Below, piece after piece: positions 18,892 through 27,293 of a stretch of DNA of 64,000 bases (position 1 is the first letter of the stretch; every line of letters begins with the position of its first letter). Location: positions 108,145-172,144 of the forward strand of contig NZ_JAHBZJ010000008.1 in NCBI RefSeq assembly GCF_019635455.1. The letters are read 5' to 3'. The notes beneath the pieces were generated by a model that saw only the letters and a program-made list of their open reading frames with translations, searched no databases and was not told the DNA's origin. The position numbers were made by a program, and so were the translations under genes. This DNA is from Sphingomonas sp. (GTDB lineage: Bacteria > Pseudomonadota > Alphaproteobacteria > Sphingomonadales > Sphingomonadaceae).

Positions 18892-20742
18892 ATGATGTCC
18901 GATTTCGACCCCGCAATGATCGCTCTAGCCGGCGACATCGATTTCGATCCAGATGCGCTGCGCGAGAAATATCGCGTCGAGCGGGCCAAACGGCTGCGCA
19001 AGGACGGCGAGGCGCAATATATCGACGTGACCGCCGAATTCTCGAACTATGTCGAGGACCCGTATGTCGATCCGGGGTTCACGCGCGCACAGCTGACTGA
19101 CGAGGTCGAGGTAATCGTGGTTGGTGGCGGCTTCAGCGGCCTGCTGATGGGCGCCAGGCTGCGTCAGGCGGGTTTCGACCGCATTCGCATGATCGACAAG
19201 GCGGGCGATTTCGGTGGCACCTGGTACTGGAATCGCTACCCCGGCGCGTGTTGCGACATCGAATCCTATGTCTATCTGCCGCTGCTCGAGGAAACGGGCT
19301 TCGTTCCCCGGCACAAATATTCCTACGCGCCGGAGATACTCGAATATTGCCAGACGCTGGCGCGGCATTTCGACCTGTATCGCGACACATGTTTCCAGAC
19401 CAAGGTCATCGGCGCCGAATGGGATGAGCGGTCCGCGCGCTGGACCGTGCGCACCGATCGGGGCGACGCGATGCGTACGCAGTTCCTGGTGCTGACGAGC
19501 AGTCCTTTCGACCGGCCCAAATTGCCCGGCATTCCGGGGGTCAACGATTTCAAGTCATATACCTTCCACACCAGCCGGTGGGACTACGGCTATACCGGAG
19601 GGTCGCCGCAAGGGAATCTGACCGGACTTGCCGACAAGCGCGTCGGCATCATCGGCACGGGTGCGACCGGCATTCAATGCATTCCTCATATCGGCGCGTC
19701 GGCCAAGGAAACCTATGTGTTCCAGCGCACGCCTTCATCGGTCGATGTGCGCAACAACCGGCCGACCGATGTCGATTGGTTCAGGTCGCTCGAGCCGGGC
19801 TGGCAGCAGGAGCGAATGAACAATTTCGTATCGCTGGTGCAGGGCGGCGAGGAAGAGGCCGATCTCGTCGCCGATGGCTGGACCGACATCTTTCGCGAGA
19901 TCACCGGCCCGGCGGCCAAGCGCCGCGCCGCCTCGCTCGGGCGCCCGCTGACGCCCGAGGAAAAGGGGCAACTCATGGAGCTCGCCGACTTCAAGAAGAT
20001 GAACCAGAACCGCGCGCGGATCGCGGCGATCGTCAACGATCCCGCGACGGCAGAGGAGCTGAAACCATGGTATCGCCTGTTCTGCAAGCGACCGTGCTTC
20101 AACGACGAATATTTGCAGACCTTCAACCGCCCCGGCGTCACGCTGGTCGATACCGATGGCCGGGGGATCGAACGGCTAACCGAACATGGCCTCGTCGTCG
20201 CGGGGCGGGAGTATGAAGTCGATTGCCTGATCTTCGCCACCGGGTTCGAGGTGGGATCGGGCTACGGACTGCGCGCCGGCACCAACCTGTTCGGACGCGA
20301 CGGCCGGCAACTGTCTGAACATTGGGCGCACGAGCTGCACACCTTTCACGGGCTGCAAATGCACGGCTTTCCCAATTGCTTCGTGCTCGGCTTCACCCAG
20401 ACGGCTTTCACCTTCCTGGTTCCCCACTCGCTCAACGAACAGGCCAAGCATGCCGCCTACATCATGCAGGAAACCCGCGATCGCGGTGCCGACATCGTCG
20501 AGGCGACGCGCGAGGCCGAGGATGGCTGGGTCGCCGAGATGAAAAGCAAGGCGCATCTGGGCCGCGCATTCTACGAAAGCTGCACGCCGGGCTATTACAA
20601 CAGCGAGGGGCGGCCGGACGACCCGTTCGGTTTCCTCGCCGGCGCCTATGGCGGCGGGTCGATCCGGTTCCTGAAGATGCTGGAGGACTGGCGCGCGTCG
20701 GGGGCGATGACCGGGGTGGAGTTGAGGACGATCGGCGCATGA
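18892..20742 (+). CDS. Flavin-containing Baeyer-Villiger monooxygenase (copy 2)
   Basis: A 616-residue paralogue of the BVMO at 9860 with the same N-terminal extension, FAD motif VGGGFSG (about 76-82), GGTWYWNRYPG and NADP motif GTGATG. The BVMO fingerprint is altered: FKSYTFHTSRWD (about 220-231) has serine where the conserved glycine normally stands. Start ATG 18892 with AGGAAAGG just upstream; a second ATG at 18895 has better spacing. The longest frame begins inside the carboxylase gene and was rejected. The stop overlaps the next ATG by 4 bp. Probably acts on a different ketone, or a different step, from copy 1. Confidence 0.9.
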   Translation: MMSDFDPAMIALAGDIDFDPDALREKYRVERAKRLRKDGEAQYIDVTAEFSNYVEDPYVDPGFTRAQLTDEVEVIVVGGGFSGLLMGARLRQAGFDRIRMIDKAGDFGGTWYWNRYPGACCDIESYVYLPLLEETGFVPRHKYSYAPEILEYCQTLARHFDLYRDTCFQTKVIGAEWDERSARWTVRTDRGDAMRTQFLVLTSSPFDRPKLPGIPGVNDFKSYTFHTSRWDYGYTGGSPQGNLTGLADKRVGIIGTGATGIQCIPHIGASAKETYVFQRTPSSVDVRNNRPTDVDWFRSLEPGWQQERMNNFVSLVQGGEEEADLVADGWTDIFREITGPAAKRRAASLGRPLTPEEKGQLMELADFKKMNQNRARIAAIVNDPATAEELKPWYRLFCKRPCFNDEYLQTFNRPGVTLVDTDGRGIERLTEHGLVVAGREYEVDCLIFATGFEVGSGYGLRAGTNLFGRDGRQLSEHWAHELHTFHGLQMHGFPNCFVLGFTQTAFTFLVPHSLNEQAKHAAYIMQETRDRGADIVEATREAEDGWVAEMKSKAHLGRAFYESCTPGYYNSEGRPDDPFGFLAGAYGGGSIRFLKMLEDWRASGAMTGVELRTIGA

Positions 20743-21701
20743 CCGGCACGCGGCTGCTCGACGGTCGGGTCGCGCTGGTTACCGGTGCGGGGGGCGGACT
20801 CGGGCGGGCGCACGCCCTGGCGCTCGCGCGGCACGGCGCCAGGCTCGTCGTCAACGATTATGGTCCGACGATCGATGGTGCGGGCGCCGATGCCGGTGCG
20901 AGCGCCAAGGTTGCTGACGAAATCGTCGCAGCCGGCGGCGAGGCGGTCGCAGATACCGGCGATGTCGGCAATTGGGCCGATGCCGAAGCGATGATCGCGA
21001 CCGCGATCCGCCGGTTCGGCAGGCTGGACATCCTCGTCAACAATGCCGGGATCCTGCGTCCCCGGACACTGGTCGGCATGAGCGAGATCGACGCGGCATC
21101 GGTGATTCGCGTACACCTGATGGGAACGTTCGCGACCACCCATTTCGCCGCGATGCACTGGCGTGAGCGATTCAAGTCCGACGGCGTTCGCGGCGGTCGG
21201 CTGATCAACACGACATCGGCGGCGGGCCTGTTCGGCTTTGCCCAGGCGAACTATGCTGCGGCCAAGGCCGGTATTGCCGCACTCACTGCGGTCGCCGCGA
21301 CGGAGCTGGCAGGATACGGCGTCACCGCCAATGCCATCGCCCCGGTCGCACTCACCCGGATGAGCGAGGGCATCGCGCCCGAAACCCATACGCCCGACCA
21401 TGCGGCCCAACTGGTCTGCTGGCTGGCCAGCGACCGGGCCGACGCATGTACCGGGCGGGTCTTCAACATCGGTGGCGGCCATGTCTCGGTCGTCGATCGC
21501 TGGCACACCGGTCCCGCGATCGACAAGGAAGGACTCTGGACGGTCGATCAGCTCGATGCGGAGCTGCCCGCCCTTCTGGCGGCGGCTCAGCCGGTCCCCG
21601 ATGTGCTCGGCTACTATCCCGACGAACCGCGATCGGCGCTGCTTCCCACCATTCACGTTCCGCGCGGCGACGCGCAGGCCCCAAGCGGAGGATCGCGATG
21701 A
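20739..21701 (+). CDS. Short-chain dehydrogenase, multifunctional-enzyme type
   Basis: A 320-residue SDR. The cofactor loop TGAGGGLGRAHA, NNAG and the catalytic pair QANYAAAKAG (Y-x3-K) are present. The long insert after the first helix (NDYGPTIDGAGADAGASAKVADEI) is typical of peroxisomal multifunctional-enzyme-2-like 3-hydroxyacyl-CoA dehydrogenases. It would oxidise a hydroxyacyl-CoA with NAD+. Starts in an ATGA overlap with BVMO 2; the longer frame upstream lies inside that gene. Paralogous to the SDR at 32008. Confidence 0.88.
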   Translation: MTGTRLLDGRVALVTGAGGGLGRAHALALARHGARLVVNDYGPTIDGAGADAGASAKVADEIVAAGGEAVADTGDVGNWADAEAMIATAIRRFGRLDILVNNAGILRPRTLVGMSEIDAASVIRVHLMGTFATTHFAAMHWRERFKSDGVRGGRLINTTSAAGLFGFAQANYAAAKAGIAALTAVAATELAGYGVTANAIAPVALTRMSEGIAPETHTPDHAAQLVCWLASDRADACTGRVFNIGGGHVSVVDRWHTGPAIDKEGLWTVDQLDAELPALLAAAQPVPDVLGYYPDEPRSALLPTIHVPRGDAQAPSGGSR

Positions 21702-22489
21702 GCGACTGGCAAACCCTAGACCTCGAACGAGAAGGCGGCGTCGCGGAGATCCGCCTGAACCGGCCCGATCTGCTCAACCGGTTCGACATGCAGCTTCACC
21801 GCGAACTGACCGAATTGTTCGGCGCGCTCGCAGCCGATCCCGACGTGCTTTCAGTCGTGCTGTCGTCCACGGGACGCGTCTTCTCGGCCGGCGGCGATAC
21901 GAAGGTGATGATCGAGGCGGCGGGAAATCTTGGCCACCGCATGGCGATGATCGACGAGGGGCGACAGCTGTTTCGCGCCGTCGCCGATTTCCCGAAACCG
22001 CTGATCGTCGCGCTGACCGGCAATTCCTACGGCCTCGGCACCTCGATCATCCTGCTGGGCGACGCGATCGTGACGACGCGCACGATCGAATTTTCCGACC
22101 CACATGTGCATATGGGCCTGGTCGCGGGCGACGGCGGCACCACTGCGTGGCCGACCGCGATGGGGATGATCCGCGCCAAGCGCCATTTGCTGACCGGCGA
22201 TCCGATGTCGGGCGAAGAAGCCTGGCGGCTGGGCGTCGTCACCGATCTGGTCGATACGGTCGAGGAAATCGTTCCGGCCGCCAGGGCGCTCGCGACGCGG
22301 ATCGCGAAGCTTCCTCCGGTCGCGGTGCAGATGACGAAGCGCGCGCTGGCCAAGGCGATGATGGCCCGCGCCGACGAAGTGATGGATCTGTCCTTCTATC
22401 TTGAGGCGCTGTCCTTCGGATCCGACGACCTGCTGGAGGCGGTGGCCGCATTCAAGGAGAAACGCGAAGGCGTGTTCAAGGGTCGCTAG
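21698..22489 (+). CDS. Enoyl-CoA hydratase/isomerase family protein lacking the usual glutamates
   Basis: A 263-residue crotonase-fold protein. The CoA-binding strand (VAEIRLNRPDLLNRFD) and oxyanion loop (STGRVFSAGGDTK; GNSYGLGTSIILLGD) are clear. The two positions normally holding the hydratase glutamates read LGTSII and HVHMGLVAGDGG, without Glu. That suggests a reaction other than simple hydration, such as isomerisation or C-C or thioester hydrolysis. Start ATG 21698 with GGAGG at a 6-base spacing, overlapping the SDR stop. Its last 14 bp overlap the end of the convergent gene on the minus strand. Confidence 0.85.
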   Translation: MSDWQTLDLEREGGVAEIRLNRPDLLNRFDMQLHRELTELFGALAADPDVLSVVLSSTGRVFSAGGDTKVMIEAAGNLGHRMAMIDEGRQLFRAVADFPKPLIVALTGNSYGLGTSIILLGDAIVTTRTIEFSDPHVHMGLVAGDGGTTAWPTAMGMIRAKRHLLTGDPMSGEEAWRLGVVTDLVDTVEEIVPAARALATRIAKLPPVAVQMTKRALAKAMMARADEVMDLSFYLEALSFGSDDLLEAVAAFKEKREGVFKGR

Positions 22490-22874
22490 CGCGGAGCGCA
22501 GCCAGCGACCGCGCCAATTCGCCGCGCAATGCCGCGCTCGCATCCAGCGGCTGCGCGGCCAGTTCGTCCAGCAGGCGGGCAAGGTCGCACCGCAAGTACA
22601 TATTCGTCCCGCGGGCATCGCCAAAGCTCGTCGGCGTCTCGATCCGAGTCGGTGCCGCCCCCTCACCGTGCCACGCGCGCACCCGGTCGATCATCGCGGC
22701 CAACACGACATTTTCCCGCATCAGCGCGAAGCCCTCGTCCTCCCATGCGGTCTCGCGAAGGACATACATCGCACGTTTCAGCGCCGCCTTCGCCTCCGCC
22801 GAGACAAGCTCGGGGCCGATCTGGCGCAGGAGATCGCGAACGCCCCGGATCAGTTCGTCCGGCGTGGGCTTCAT
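22476..22874 (-). CDS. Small helical protein, DUF6285-like
   Basis: 132 residues, predicted mostly helical, no catalytic motif. The N-terminal pattern (PTPDELIRGVRDLLRQIGPEL and a central ALKRAMYVLRE helix) resembles the small DUF6285-type proteins that usually accompany phosphotransferases in acyl-CoA dehydrogenase clusters. Its ATG overlaps the phosphotransferase stop (ATGA). Function unknown; probably a partner of the kinase-like protein. Assignment to the family is from memory of the pattern. Confidence 0.65.
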   Translation of the reverse strand: MKPTPDELIRGVRDLLRQIGPELVSAEAKAALKRAMYVLRETAWEDEGFALMRENVVLAAMIDRVRAWHGEGAAPTRIETPTSFGDARGTNMYLRCDLARLLDELAAQPLDASAALRGELARSLAALRASDP

Positions 22875-23848
22875 GCCGCCTCCTCGGCCAATGTCGCGAG
22901 CAGGGGGCCGACCACGAACTCCGCCGACGGCATGATCCGCATCGACTCCCCCGCCCGGAACGCGTCGAGCGAGGCGAGGGCGATCGCGGCCAGCCTGACC
23001 ATCGCATGGATCGACCAGAAACGGATCGCCGCGCGGTCCGCGAACGCCCCGAGGCGCGCCTCGTAGCAGGACAGGAAGTCCTCCGCTTCCCAGGCCCCCG
23101 CGATCAAATGATCCGCGCGATAATAGGGGGTGAGATACCAGCCGATATCGGCGGCGGGATCGCCGATATGGGAAAACTCCCAATCCAGCACGGCGGTGAT
23201 CCTGCTGCCGTCGATCATCAGATTGGCAGGGCGGAAATCGCCATGGACCAGCGCGCGCCGCTCCGGAGCCGGCGGCGCGTTCTCCCGCAGCCACAGCATC
23301 GCCAGGCGTAGCTCCGGCATCGCCTCCCGCTCGTGCCGCCGGATCTGGGCGTCGATCGCGTCGATCGCCGACCGCGCGGGATCGGCATCTGCCGGCGGGA
23401 GCGGCAGGGTCGTGGGATCGACATGATGGATGTCCGCCAATGCGTTCGCCACCGCCCGCGCGCGCGCCAGCGATAGGGTCGGATCGCTCGGACGCGACGC
23501 TCCGGTGCCATGCACCTTCCGATCGGCCACGCCCGCAACGCGCTCGATCAGCATGGCCGGACGACCGAGAAACCGGCCGGACGCGTCGATCAGATACGCC
23601 TCTGGCACGGGTACGACGGTATCGGCGAGCACCCGCAACAGATCGAATTCGCGCGCGAGGCCGCCATCCGCGAGCGTGAGTGCCGGCATGCGCACGACCA
23701 GCGGCCATTCGGCGCCGCTCACGACCGCATCGACCATCCAGATGTCGGAAGAGGCTCCCGCGAAGTGCCGCTCGATCCGCGTCACCTCCGTGTCGGGGCG
23801 CCAGTGCCGCACCAGCGCGGCGATCGCCGCATCGTCAGCGCCGGACAC
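22871..23848 (-). CDS. Aminoglycoside-phosphotransferase-fold kinase (ACAD10/11-like)
   Basis: A 325-residue protein kinase-like fold. The catalytic loop LVHGDFRPANLM and the metal motif VLDWEFSHIGDPAADIGW match the phosphotransferase family that is fused to acyl-CoA dehydrogenase in ACAD10/11, where it phosphorylates hydroxyacyl-CoAs before beta-elimination. The GTG at 23848 (AGGAAG just upstream, VSGADD...) is preferred over the longest frame at 23932, which would overlap the upstream gene by 98 bp. Middle gene of a three-gene minus-strand operon. A hydroxyacyl phosphorylation role is inference. Confidence 0.78.
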   Translation of the reverse strand: MSGADDAAIAALVRHWRPDTEVTRIERHFAGASSDIWMVDAVVSGAEWPLVVRMPALTLADGGLAREFDLLRVLADTVVPVPEAYLIDASGRFLGRPAMLIERVAGVADRKVHGTGASRPSDPTLSLARARAVANALADIHHVDPTTLPLPPADADPARSAIDAIDAQIRRHEREAMPELRLAMLWLRENAPPAPERRALVHGDFRPANLMIDGSRITAVLDWEFSHIGDPAADIGWYLTPYYRADHLIAGAWEAEDFLSCYEARLGAFADRAAIRFWSIHAMVRLAAIALASLDAFRAGESMRIMPSAEFVVGPLLATLAEEAA

Positions 23849-24944
23849 GGGCTTCCTGATATTTCCCGTATCCGCGCCGGACCATATATTCGATGATCCC
23901 GAATCCCCGCTGGTCGCCGCATCTCGCCTCAATCAGATGGTCACTCGAATGGCTCGCCCAGGCGCGAAGCCGCGACGGATCGGTCAAGTCATAGACATCG
24001 TGTTCGATATGGCTCTCACCCCGCCACTGACCCTGGATCGTTCCATAACCGCCGCCGGAAAGATACGCCCTACCCGGACACGCCTCCAGGTCGATCGTCC
24101 AGCAGGTGTCGTTGTAGAATTCGATCCGCAGTGACCCACCCCTGAGCGAAGGGGTCGGCGCCCCCTCTTCCCAGATGAAATCATGCGCGACCGACCGGAT
24201 TTCATCGTCCCGCTCCGCTGCGCCCGGCGGCCGCAGGATCGTGGCGGTGAGGTGGGTGGGGCGCCCGGGCTGCGATTCGAACAGATAGATATGGAGCGAG
24301 AAATCCGGGAATTGGATCGGGCAAAAGGCGAGGAAGTTCCAGCGGACCGAAACCTGCGGGGGATCGCCCGGAACCGGCGCCATCGGCCGGATACCCCAGC
24401 TATGGTCGCGGACGCCCCACCAGCGATCGGGTTCGAGGGTCATCGTCTCGCCCCCGATGGTCAATTGTCCCTCGATGCGCCCCGTCTGCACATATCGCGA
24501 AAGATCGTGCGCGACCCGCGCGCGATGAACCTCGAAATGGCGCCCTTCCAGTGCTGGCGCGACAGCCGCGCGCCAGGTCAGGTGAAAGCCGATCGCGGCT
24601 GGGTTCTCGTCGAGTCGCAAGCAAAGCGTCTCGAGCGGCGCGACGATCTCGGCGGACAACGGACCGACGGCGATCCGGTCGGCATGCGGCAACAACGCGC
24701 GCGACAGGCGCAAATTGGTCTGCTTCCCCCCACGCGAGAGGATCGCGAACCCGTCCATTGTGTCGCGGTTGGGATATTTGCCGAAGCCGATGCTCAGCAC
24801 CGTGTCGCGACCGACCGTGTCGAAGATCGAGATCCAGTAGCGCTCGCGCCAGTTCGGATCGCTGCTCGCAACCACCTGATGCGGCAGCGCGAACTGATGG
24901 TTGAAATACTCGTCGGGCGGGCTGAGCCGCAGGCGATCCGTCAT
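23835..24944 (-). CDS. Lipocalin-like protein of the DUF7064/7065 type
   Basis: 369 residues, rich in beta strands, no signal peptide and no membrane segments. Tryptophan-rich signatures (DRWWGVRDHSWGIRP, VRWNFLAFCP) resemble the AttH/CrtC-like lipocalin superfamily, in which DUF7064-type proteins occur in sphingomonad and mycobacterial lipid or steroid-like catabolic clusters. Some relatives bind or hydrate hydrophobic isoprenoids; nothing more precise can be claimed. It is the first gene of the minus-strand operon and shares its promoter region with the SDR at 25012. Confidence 0.6.
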   Translation of the reverse strand: MTDRLRLSPPDEYFNHQFALPHQVVASSDPNWRERYWISIFDTVGRDTVLSIGFGKYPNRDTMDGFAILSRGGKQTNLRLSRALLPHADRIAVGPLSAEIVAPLETLCLRLDENPAAIGFHLTWRAAVAPALEGRHFEVHRARVAHDLSRYVQTGRIEGQLTIGGETMTLEPDRWWGVRDHSWGIRPMAPVPGDPPQVSVRWNFLAFCPIQFPDFSLHIYLFESQPGRPTHLTATILRPPGAAERDDEIRSVAHDFIWEEGAPTPSLRGGSLRIEFYNDTCWTIDLEACPGRAYLSGGGYGTIQGQWRGESHIEHDVYDLTDPSRLRAWASHSSDHLIEARCGDQRGFGIIEYMVRRGYGKYQEARVRR

Positions 24945-24960
24945 ATGTGCGTCCTTGCAT

Positions 24961-24991
24961 TTGCAGTAGTACGTATGCTTACTTTATGCAA
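24961..24991. promoter_or_regulatory. Island operator site 5, divergent promoter
   Basis: GTACGTATGCTTAC at 24969-24982. Minus strand: TTGCAT (24986-24991), 17-bp spacer containing the site, TACTGC (24963-24968). Plus strand: TTGCAG (24961-24966), 16 bp, TTTATG (24983-24988). One site can serve both the DUF7064-type gene and the SDR. Confidence 0.6.
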
Positions 24992-25011
24992 GGCATCCAT
25001 GGGAGGGGCGG

Positions 25012-25746
25012 ATGAAGCGATTTGACGGCAAGGTGGCGATCGTCACCGGCGCAAGCTCGGGGATCGGCCTCGCGACCGCGCGCCGCTTCGTCGCCGAAGG
25101 AGCGACGGTGGTGATCGCCGCGCGCGACGCCAGGCGGCTCGACGCCGCCGTCGCCGCGATCGGTCCCGCCGCGACCGGGGTGGTCTGCGATGTAGCGAAG
25201 CTCGACGATCTCGACCGGCTCTATGATGCGGTCGCGCGCGGACCGGGCCGCATCGATATCCTGTTCGCCAGCGCCGGGACCGGCGGCACGCTGGGTCCGA
25301 TCGACAGCGTCACCGATATGCAGTTCGACGAGGTGATCGGCCTTAACGTCCGCGGCACCTTCTTCACCGTGCAAAAGGCCCTGCCCCTCTTTTCGGACGG
25401 TGGCGCGATCGTCCTGAACGCGTCGATGGTGAGCGTGAAGGGATTTGCCCATTCAAGCGTCTACAATGCCAGCAAGGCGGCGGTGCGTTCCTTCGCCCGA
25501 TCGTGGACCGTCGATCTGAAGAAGCGCCGAATTCGCGTGAACGCGGTCAGCCCGGGGACGATCGATACCGATGCGATCGCCGGACTCGATGCGCGCGGCA
25601 TGCGCTATTTCACCGCGATGATCCCGCGCGGCGAGATCGGAACGCCGGACGAGGTCGCCGCTGCGGTCGCCTTTCTGGCGTCCGACGACGCCAGCTTCAT
25701 CACCGGTATCGAACTGTTCGTCGATGGGGGCGTGACGCAGATCTGA
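25012..25746 (+). CDS. Short-chain dehydrogenase/reductase (classical)
   Basis: A 244-residue classical SDR: TGASSGIG cofactor loop, LFASAGTGG in place of NNAG, catalytic VYNASKAA (Y-x3-K), and the C-terminal FVDGG. NAD(P)-dependent oxidation or reduction of an alcohol/ketone. Start ATG with GGGAGGGG upstream, 30 bp after the operator. The stop shares one base with the next ATG (TGATG), so it is coupled to the ligase. Confidence 0.9.
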   Translation: MKRFDGKVAIVTGASSGIGLATARRFVAEGATVVIAARDARRLDAAVAAIGPAATGVVCDVAKLDDLDRLYDAVARGPGRIDILFASAGTGGTLGPIDSVTDMQFDEVIGLNVRGTFFTVQKALPLFSDGGAIVLNASMVSVKGFAHSSVYNASKAAVRSFARSWTVDLKKRRIRVNAVSPGTIDTDAIAGLDARGMRYFTAMIPRGEIGTPDEVAAAVAFLASDDASFITGIELFVDGGVTQI

Positions 25747-27290
25747 TGACCGCAACGTTCACCCATCCCCGCCACGTCGCCAAGCGCCATCCCGACCGTG
25801 CCGCCGTCGTGATGGCGGGTGGCGAGAGCCTGTCCTATGCCGAACTCGTACGCCGGGCGGACCAGACGGCGCAGCTGTTTCGCGCACTTGGCGTCGGGCC
25901 TGGCGAGACCGTGGCGTTTCTGATCGAGAACAGCGTCCGGATGGCCGAACTATGCTGGGCCGCCAAGAATTCTGGGCTCTATTATGTCTGCATCGCCACG
26001 CATCTGACCGCAAATGAAGTCGCCTATATCATCGACAACAGCGAGGCGCGGCTGATCGTCACCTCACGGAAACTGGCCGAACTGGTGGAGGGCATCGACC
26101 CGGCCATTGCACAGGTGTCGATCGATGGCGACGCTGGTCGCGCGCGCGATTACGCGGCGGCGTTGGCCGAACAGCCCGCGACACCGATTCCCGGCGCGCG
26201 GCGCGGCGCATCGATGCTCTATTCCTCCGGCACGACTGGCCGGCCCAAGGGCGTGCGGATGGCGATCGAGGATGTAGCGCCGGAAGCGCCGCCGCGCCGT
26301 CAGGCCATGCTGGTCGATGCGTTCGGCTTCGGCCCGGGGATGGTCTTCGTCAATCCGGCGCCGCTCTACCATGTCGCACCGCTCAGGATGATGATGGCGG
26401 TGCAGCGGCTGGGCGGAACCGCGATCATCTTCCCGCGCTTCGAACCGGAGGCGGTGCTCGACGCCATCGACCGTTATCGCGCCACGCACGCATCGCTGGT
26501 GCCGATCATGTTCGTCCGCCTGCTGCGCCTGCCCGAGTCGGTGCGCGCGCGCTATTCGCTCGGGTCGCTGCGGGTCGTCGTGCATAGCGCCGCACCCTGC
26601 CCGGCCGACGTCAAACGTCGCATGCTCCAATGGTGGGGACCTGTGATCCACGAGATATATGGCGGCACCGAAGGTATCGGTCACACCATCATCGGTCCCC
26701 AGGAATGGCTCGCGCATCCCGGATCGGTCGGACGCTGTCCGCCGGGATGCGAGATCGAGATTCGCGACGCGACGGGCCAGTCGCTGCCCCCGGGCGAGAC
26801 CGGCCGGATATTCTTTCGCAACGCGGCGCGCTTCTCATATTTCAAGGATGCCGGGAAGACGACCGAAGCGGTGTGTCCGGATGGCTTCGCCACCTATGGC
26901 GATATCGGCCGGATCGATCGAGACGGCTATCTCTTCCTCACGGACCGCGCCTCGCACATGATCATTTCGGGTGGTGTCAACATATATCCACAGGAGACCG
27001 AAGAGGTGCTCCTGTGCCATCCGGGCATTTCGGACGCCGCCGTCATCGGCATACCCGATGCCGAATATGGAGAACGGGTCAAGGCGATCGTCGAGCCGTT
27101 CGCGATGCCCGCCGACGCACAATCGCTGGCGGCTGAGATCACCGCCTTTTGCCGGACGCGGCTCAGCCCGATCAAATGCCCGCGCGCGATCGAGTTTGTC
27201 GAATCGCTGCCGCGCAACGAGTTGGGGAAGATCGCCAAGCATGTGCTCCGCGATCGCTATGCGAGGTCGGCGGACGCGACCTCCGGCTGA
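25746..27290 (+). CDS. AMP-dependent acyl-CoA synthetase/ligase
   Basis: A 514-residue ANL enzyme: LYSSGTTGRPKG, IYGGTEG, DRASHMIISGGVNIYPQE and PRNELGKIAK. Paralogous to the ligase at 41011-42519 (shared NPAPLYHVA/SVAPLYHAT, EWLAHPGSVG/EWLARPGSVG) but not to the 2015/12675 pair. ATG 25746 preferred because it couples to the SDR stop; the longer frame lies within the SDR. Acid substrate unknown. Confidence 0.9.
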   Translation: MTATFTHPRHVAKRHPDRAAVVMAGGESLSYAELVRRADQTAQLFRALGVGPGETVAFLIENSVRMAELCWAAKNSGLYYVCIATHLTANEVAYIIDNSEARLIVTSRKLAELVEGIDPAIAQVSIDGDAGRARDYAAALAEQPATPIPGARRGASMLYSSGTTGRPKGVRMAIEDVAPEAPPRRQAMLVDAFGFGPGMVFVNPAPLYHVAPLRMMMAVQRLGGTAIIFPRFEPEAVLDAIDRYRATHASLVPIMFVRLLRLPESVRARYSLGSLRVVVHSAAPCPADVKRRMLQWWGPVIHEIYGGTEGIGHTIIGPQEWLAHPGSVGRCPPGCEIEIRDATGQSLPPGETGRIFFRNAARFSYFKDAGKTTEAVCPDGFATYGDIGRIDRDGYLFLTDRASHMIISGGVNIYPQETEEVLLCHPGISDAAVIGIPDAEYGERVKAIVEPFAMPADAQSLAAEITAFCRTRLSPIKCPRAIEFVESLPRNELGKIAKHVLRDRYARSADATSG

Positions 27291-27293
27291 CGA

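Noticed and set aside
22875..23708. Large upstream extension of the small DUF6285-like gene
   Set aside because: It lies in the antisense-phase shadow of the phosphotransferase; the ATG at 22874 overlaps the kinase stop.
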